A stretch of 56,022 bases of DNA, taken from assembly GCF_025583945.1 (NCBI RefSeq), contig NZ_JAOEGU010000027.1:1-56022 (forward strand). The letters are read 5' to 3'. Below are positions 54,040 through 56,022 of the stretch, piece after piece. The notes under the pieces were generated by a model. That model had not been told where the DNA came from and searched no databases. It was given only the letters and a program-made list of their open reading frames with translations. This DNA is from Methylobacter psychrophilus. GTDB lineage: Bacteria > Pseudomonadota > Gammaproteobacteria > Methylococcales > Methylomonadaceae. The stretch's first letter is position 1. Every line of letters starts with the position of its first letter. Made by a program: the position numbers and the translations under genes.

Positions 54040-54660
54040 TTATAGCTGACACTTGGTATGATGGATTGAGGGTAGGTTTGTGCCCACTGCCATCATCGCT
54101 TCAAAAGAGATGATACTTGATAAATTAGCATCAATAATGGGTTGAAAAGCAAAGGAAATATTGGAGGTTCGCTCTGTTGCGGGTTGTTCTATGACAGAAG
54201 ATGTTCGTGGAGAATGTTCTAAACTCCTCACTTTTGTTTGCCAAAGCCCTTCTTTACAAGCACTTAATATTCTTTTAGCTCGTCCTTTATCCAACTCTCC
54301 AAGACAAGAGGCATAAGTAAAAAAATCATTCATACCTGTCAATTATTCTACTTCCTCAGAAGTAACATTGGCATAACCCATAGTCCATTCACCGAAAGAA
54401 CGATTAGGTATTGTTTTCCGCATGATGGTAACCGCTTTTGTATGTCGTTTATCTTTGCTTATTTTTGCAAATAACGCATCAACAACAGATTCTTCTCCTT
54501 CTAATATTTGGAAAAAGCTTCCTTCTGTGTAAAGCAACATCCCTGTAACATCAGTGTTACCGTTATACTGCCGAGCTTTAGTAAGCAAATCAATCAGATC
54601 ATCTTCCGAAAACTTGTACGCTGCCGCACTGCTGTATATTAAATGAATCAGTTGTGTCAA
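54040..54660 (-). pseudogene. BLUF-EAL photoreceptor gene interrupted by a stop codon and truncated
   Basis: One frame on the minus strand. It first reads a BLUF domain (54660-54346; 105 residues) with every flavin-site residue at the right spacing: Y9, N33, Q51, W92 and M94. It then meets TAA (54343-54345) and continues in the same frame: LTGMNDFFTYASCLGELDKG, RAKRILSACKEG, a linker, and the start of an EAL domain (FAFQPIIDANLSSIISFEA), ending at 54040 soon after. The parent was a BLUF-EAL blue-light-regulated c-di-GMP phosphodiesterase. The 105-residue BLUF part could still be made, without the usual cap helices. Confidence 0.75.
54346..54660 (-). CDS. BLUF domain, short product of the interrupted gene
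   Basis: These 105 codons are the only open part that could give a folded domain: MTQLIHLIYSSAAAYKFSED, NGNTDVTGMLLYTEGSFFQI and SFGEWTMGYANVT. BLUF domains bind FAD and change hydrogen bonding around the flavin in blue light. Some free-standing BLUF proteins exist but are about 140 residues long because they keep the two C-terminal helices, which here lie after the stop codon. Function is doubtful, hence the moderate score. No MITE or promoter element touches the start; copy 8 of the MITE lies 18 bases upstream. Confidence 0.5.
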
Positions 54661-54678
54661 AACTGCTAGCTTTTTATC

Positions 54679-54791
54679 TATAGATTCTCAGATAAATAAT
54701 TTCGATGCTAACGGATAACATCCCTTGAAGGGATGGTATCCGTAGAGTTTGCAGTGATGTGAGTTGGAAATTTAATTTCTGAAAGTCTATA
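54679..54791 (-). repeat. MITE copy 8 (inverted orientation)
   Basis: A 113-base copy running from TATAGATTCTCAGATAAATA to the complement of CTTTCAGAAATTAAATTTCC and TATAGAC. The arms CGGATAACATCCCTT and AAGGGATGGTATCCG carry one A-G mismatch. It lies between the BLUF gene and the histidine kinase gene. Confidence 0.92.
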
Positions 54792-54863
54792 GTCGCGTTC
54801 TAATAATGTCAGGCCCTTCAGGAGTCAACATTTCATCAATTTAATCAAGCCTGTTAACGCTCA

Positions 54864-55877
54864 TCAGACATTATCTGTCTTTATGGGTAGTGAAAAATAA
54901 AATGTGCTTCCTTTTCCAGCTTGGCTGTTAAATTTCAAATAACCTTCATGGGCTTCAATAATGGAGCAGCAAATAGATAAACCCATACCCATACCTTCTG
55001 CCTTGGTGGTGTAAAAAGGCATTAATATTTGCTGTTGCTGATCTTCAGGAATGCCCGAGCCATTGTCTTTTACTCTAACTTCTATGCTATCATTCGGCGT
55101 TAGCAAGCTATAAATGGATATCTCTTTTTGTCGGTTTTCAGAACAGCTATTTAAGGCATCCTCGCTATTTCTGATCAGGTTTATGATGACCTGTTCAATT
55201 TGAATATGATCAATATTAATTAGCGGCAAAGAATCTTGTAATTGAAGGCTTAGCGTTATATTGCTCTGCTTTAGTTTCGGCAGACACAGACTGATCGCGT
55301 CTTGAATTAATTCATTAAGGTCAGTATCTAAACTCTGCTTGGTATTAGATTTAACAAACTCCCGCATACGATTAATAATCTGTCCTGCCCTTAATGCTTG
55401 TTGCTGGGTTTTGTAGGCTACCTCGGCAAGCTTTTCCAAGTTAGGATGTTCAGCTTTCATCAGGTTTAAACTGGCTTGCGTATAGGTAGCAATGGCCGTT
55501 AAAGGTTGGTTAACTTCATGGGCGATGCCGGATGCCATTTCGCCCATCAGCCCAAGGCGCGTGACATGAGCCAGTTGGTTTAGATGCTCTGTGTCTTGCT
55601 GTTCCTGGTATTTACGCTCACTGATATCCTGAGAACAACCCACAAATCGCAAGGGGTTGTTCAATGCATCGTACTGCAATTTACCGGTGCTACAGATAAA
55701 ACGAATGGTGCCATCGGATAATCTGATACGAAAAACCAGTTCCCGCATGTCTTCTCCCTTTAGGGAATCGTTTAACCAACTGTTTCTCAGGTCCAAGTCT
55801 TCAGGAAGGATCAAATCACCAATCGCTATCATCGTGTGTTCGAATATCTCGGGGGTAACGCCAAAAATGCGATACAT
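54864..55877 (-). CDS. PAS-containing sensor histidine kinase, N-terminally truncated
   Basis: A 337-residue protein: the remaining part of a PAS domain with PAC end (about 1-90; DGTIRFICSTGKL, VGCSQDISERK), a dimerisation/phosphoacceptor domain with GIAHEVNQPLTAI (H120) and an HATPase domain with the N-box (INLIRNSEDAL), G1 (DNGSGIPEDQ) and G2 (GMGMGLSICCSI). The first methionine lies inside the PAS domain. Codons just upstream still read LLSWSDE, the usual PAS opening, but are cut by TAG at 55908-55910, so the gene has lost its start. No response regulator gene is adjacent in the window. Any product would lack part of its sensory domain. Confidence 0.8.
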   Translation of the reverse strand: MYRIFGVTPEIFEHTMIAIGDLILPEDLDLRNSWLNDSLKGEDMRELVFRIRLSDGTIRFICSTGKLQYDALNNPLRFVGCSQDISERKYQEQQDTEHLNQLAHVTRLGLMGEMASGIAHEVNQPLTAIATYTQASLNLMKAEHPNLEKLAEVAYKTQQQALRAGQIINRMREFVKSNTKQSLDTDLNELIQDAISLCLPKLKQSNITLSLQLQDSLPLINIDHIQIEQVIINLIRNSEDALNSCSENRQKEISIYSLLTPNDSIEVRVKDNGSGIPEDQQQQILMPFYTTKAEGMGMGLSICCSIIEAHEGYLKFNSQAGKGSTFYFSLPIKTDNV

Positions 55878-55979
55878 TTCGTCTGACCAACTTAGTAGAC
55901 ATCTTTCCTAAATAATCAACATAGAGCTTGGTCTTAATAAGGTTAAAATAGCGACCTGCCTTTGAAAACACGGATAGCC

Positions 55980-56022
55980 ATGACCCCTTATGCCCAACTG
56001 CCCAAGCACAAGCCTGAAGAAT
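55980..56022 (+). CDS. possible start of a plus-strand gene, cut by window edge
   Basis: An ATG at 55980 opens MTPYAQLPKHKPEE and runs out of the window. A TTGAAAACACGG stretch lies just upstream. The composition looks protein-like but is too short to identify. Confidence 0.25.
   Translation, partial: MTPYAQLPKHKPEE

Noticed and set aside
1-56022. CRISPR array, tRNA or rRNA genes
   Set aside because: No regularly spaced short direct repeats and no cloverleaf or rRNA segments were seen in the gene-free stretches.

Overview
The window looks like a chromosomal segment of a moderately AT-rich gammaproteobacterium. The run nnrD-tsaE-amiC-mutL-miaA is a conserved gammaproteobacterial gene order, and the dapC-dapD-dapE lysine genes, purM, sucC-sucD and the MoxR/Bat cluster fit the same group. 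The protein style and the density of small palindromic repeats remind me of methanotrophs of the Methylococcales (for example Methylobacter). No methane-oxidation gene is present, so that placement is only an impression.

Region by region. (1) 1-13 kb, minus strand: a surface-polysaccharide locus. It encodes a Wzm/Wzt ABC exporter, a zinc-ribbon methyltransferase, a very large methyltransferase/coiled-coil/GT2/GT4 fusion, two polytopic GT-C-like membrane proteins, a polyprenyl-phosphate-type GT2 with a GtrA flippase-like partner, and a GDP-mannose 4,6-dehydratase. A truncated IS5-type transposase lies at the left edge. (2) 13-22 kb: a glycosyltransferase plus PAP2 phosphatase pair, a TVP38-type membrane protein, two tandem REP-like palindromes, an asparagine synthase paired with an ArnT-type transferase, then 1.4 kb of decayed mobile DNA including an IS4-type transposase relic. 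(3) 22-28.3 kb, plus strand: MoxR ATPase, DUF58, a PIN-type toxin-antitoxin pair, DUF4381 and two von Willebrand A membrane proteins. No BatD gene follows. (4) 29-37.5 kb, plus strand: purM and the nnrD-tsaE-amiC-mutL-miaA run. Between amiC and mutL sit an inverted pair of DnaA-box-like sites, a remnant of a type I restriction HsdR subunit and a frameshifted DUF6398 gene. (5) 38-50.7 kb, mostly minus strand: sucCD, small envelope proteins, the dap genes, an M48 lipoprotein protease, a thioredoxin-like protein, a short-chain dehydrogenase and a glycerophosphodiesterase. (6) 51-56 kb: an SbmA/YddA-type ABC protein whose ATPase motifs are almost all lost, followed 22 bases later by a fungal-like GH5 exo-beta-1,3-glucanase. 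Then come a BLUF photoreceptor interrupted by a stop codon and a histidine kinase lacking the start of its PAS domain.

The most striking non-coding signal is a family of about 114-base elements, eight copies in this window. They have TATAGA-type terminal inverted repeats and a central 31-base palindrome whose arms covary between copies. They occupy intergenic spaces across the window and behave like a MITE family. The genes most worth a second look are the degenerate ABC protein with its glucanase partner, the methyltransferase/coiled-coil/glycosyltransferase fusion, which could act as a chain terminator and length ruler, and the interrupted BLUF gene that still has every flavin-site residue.
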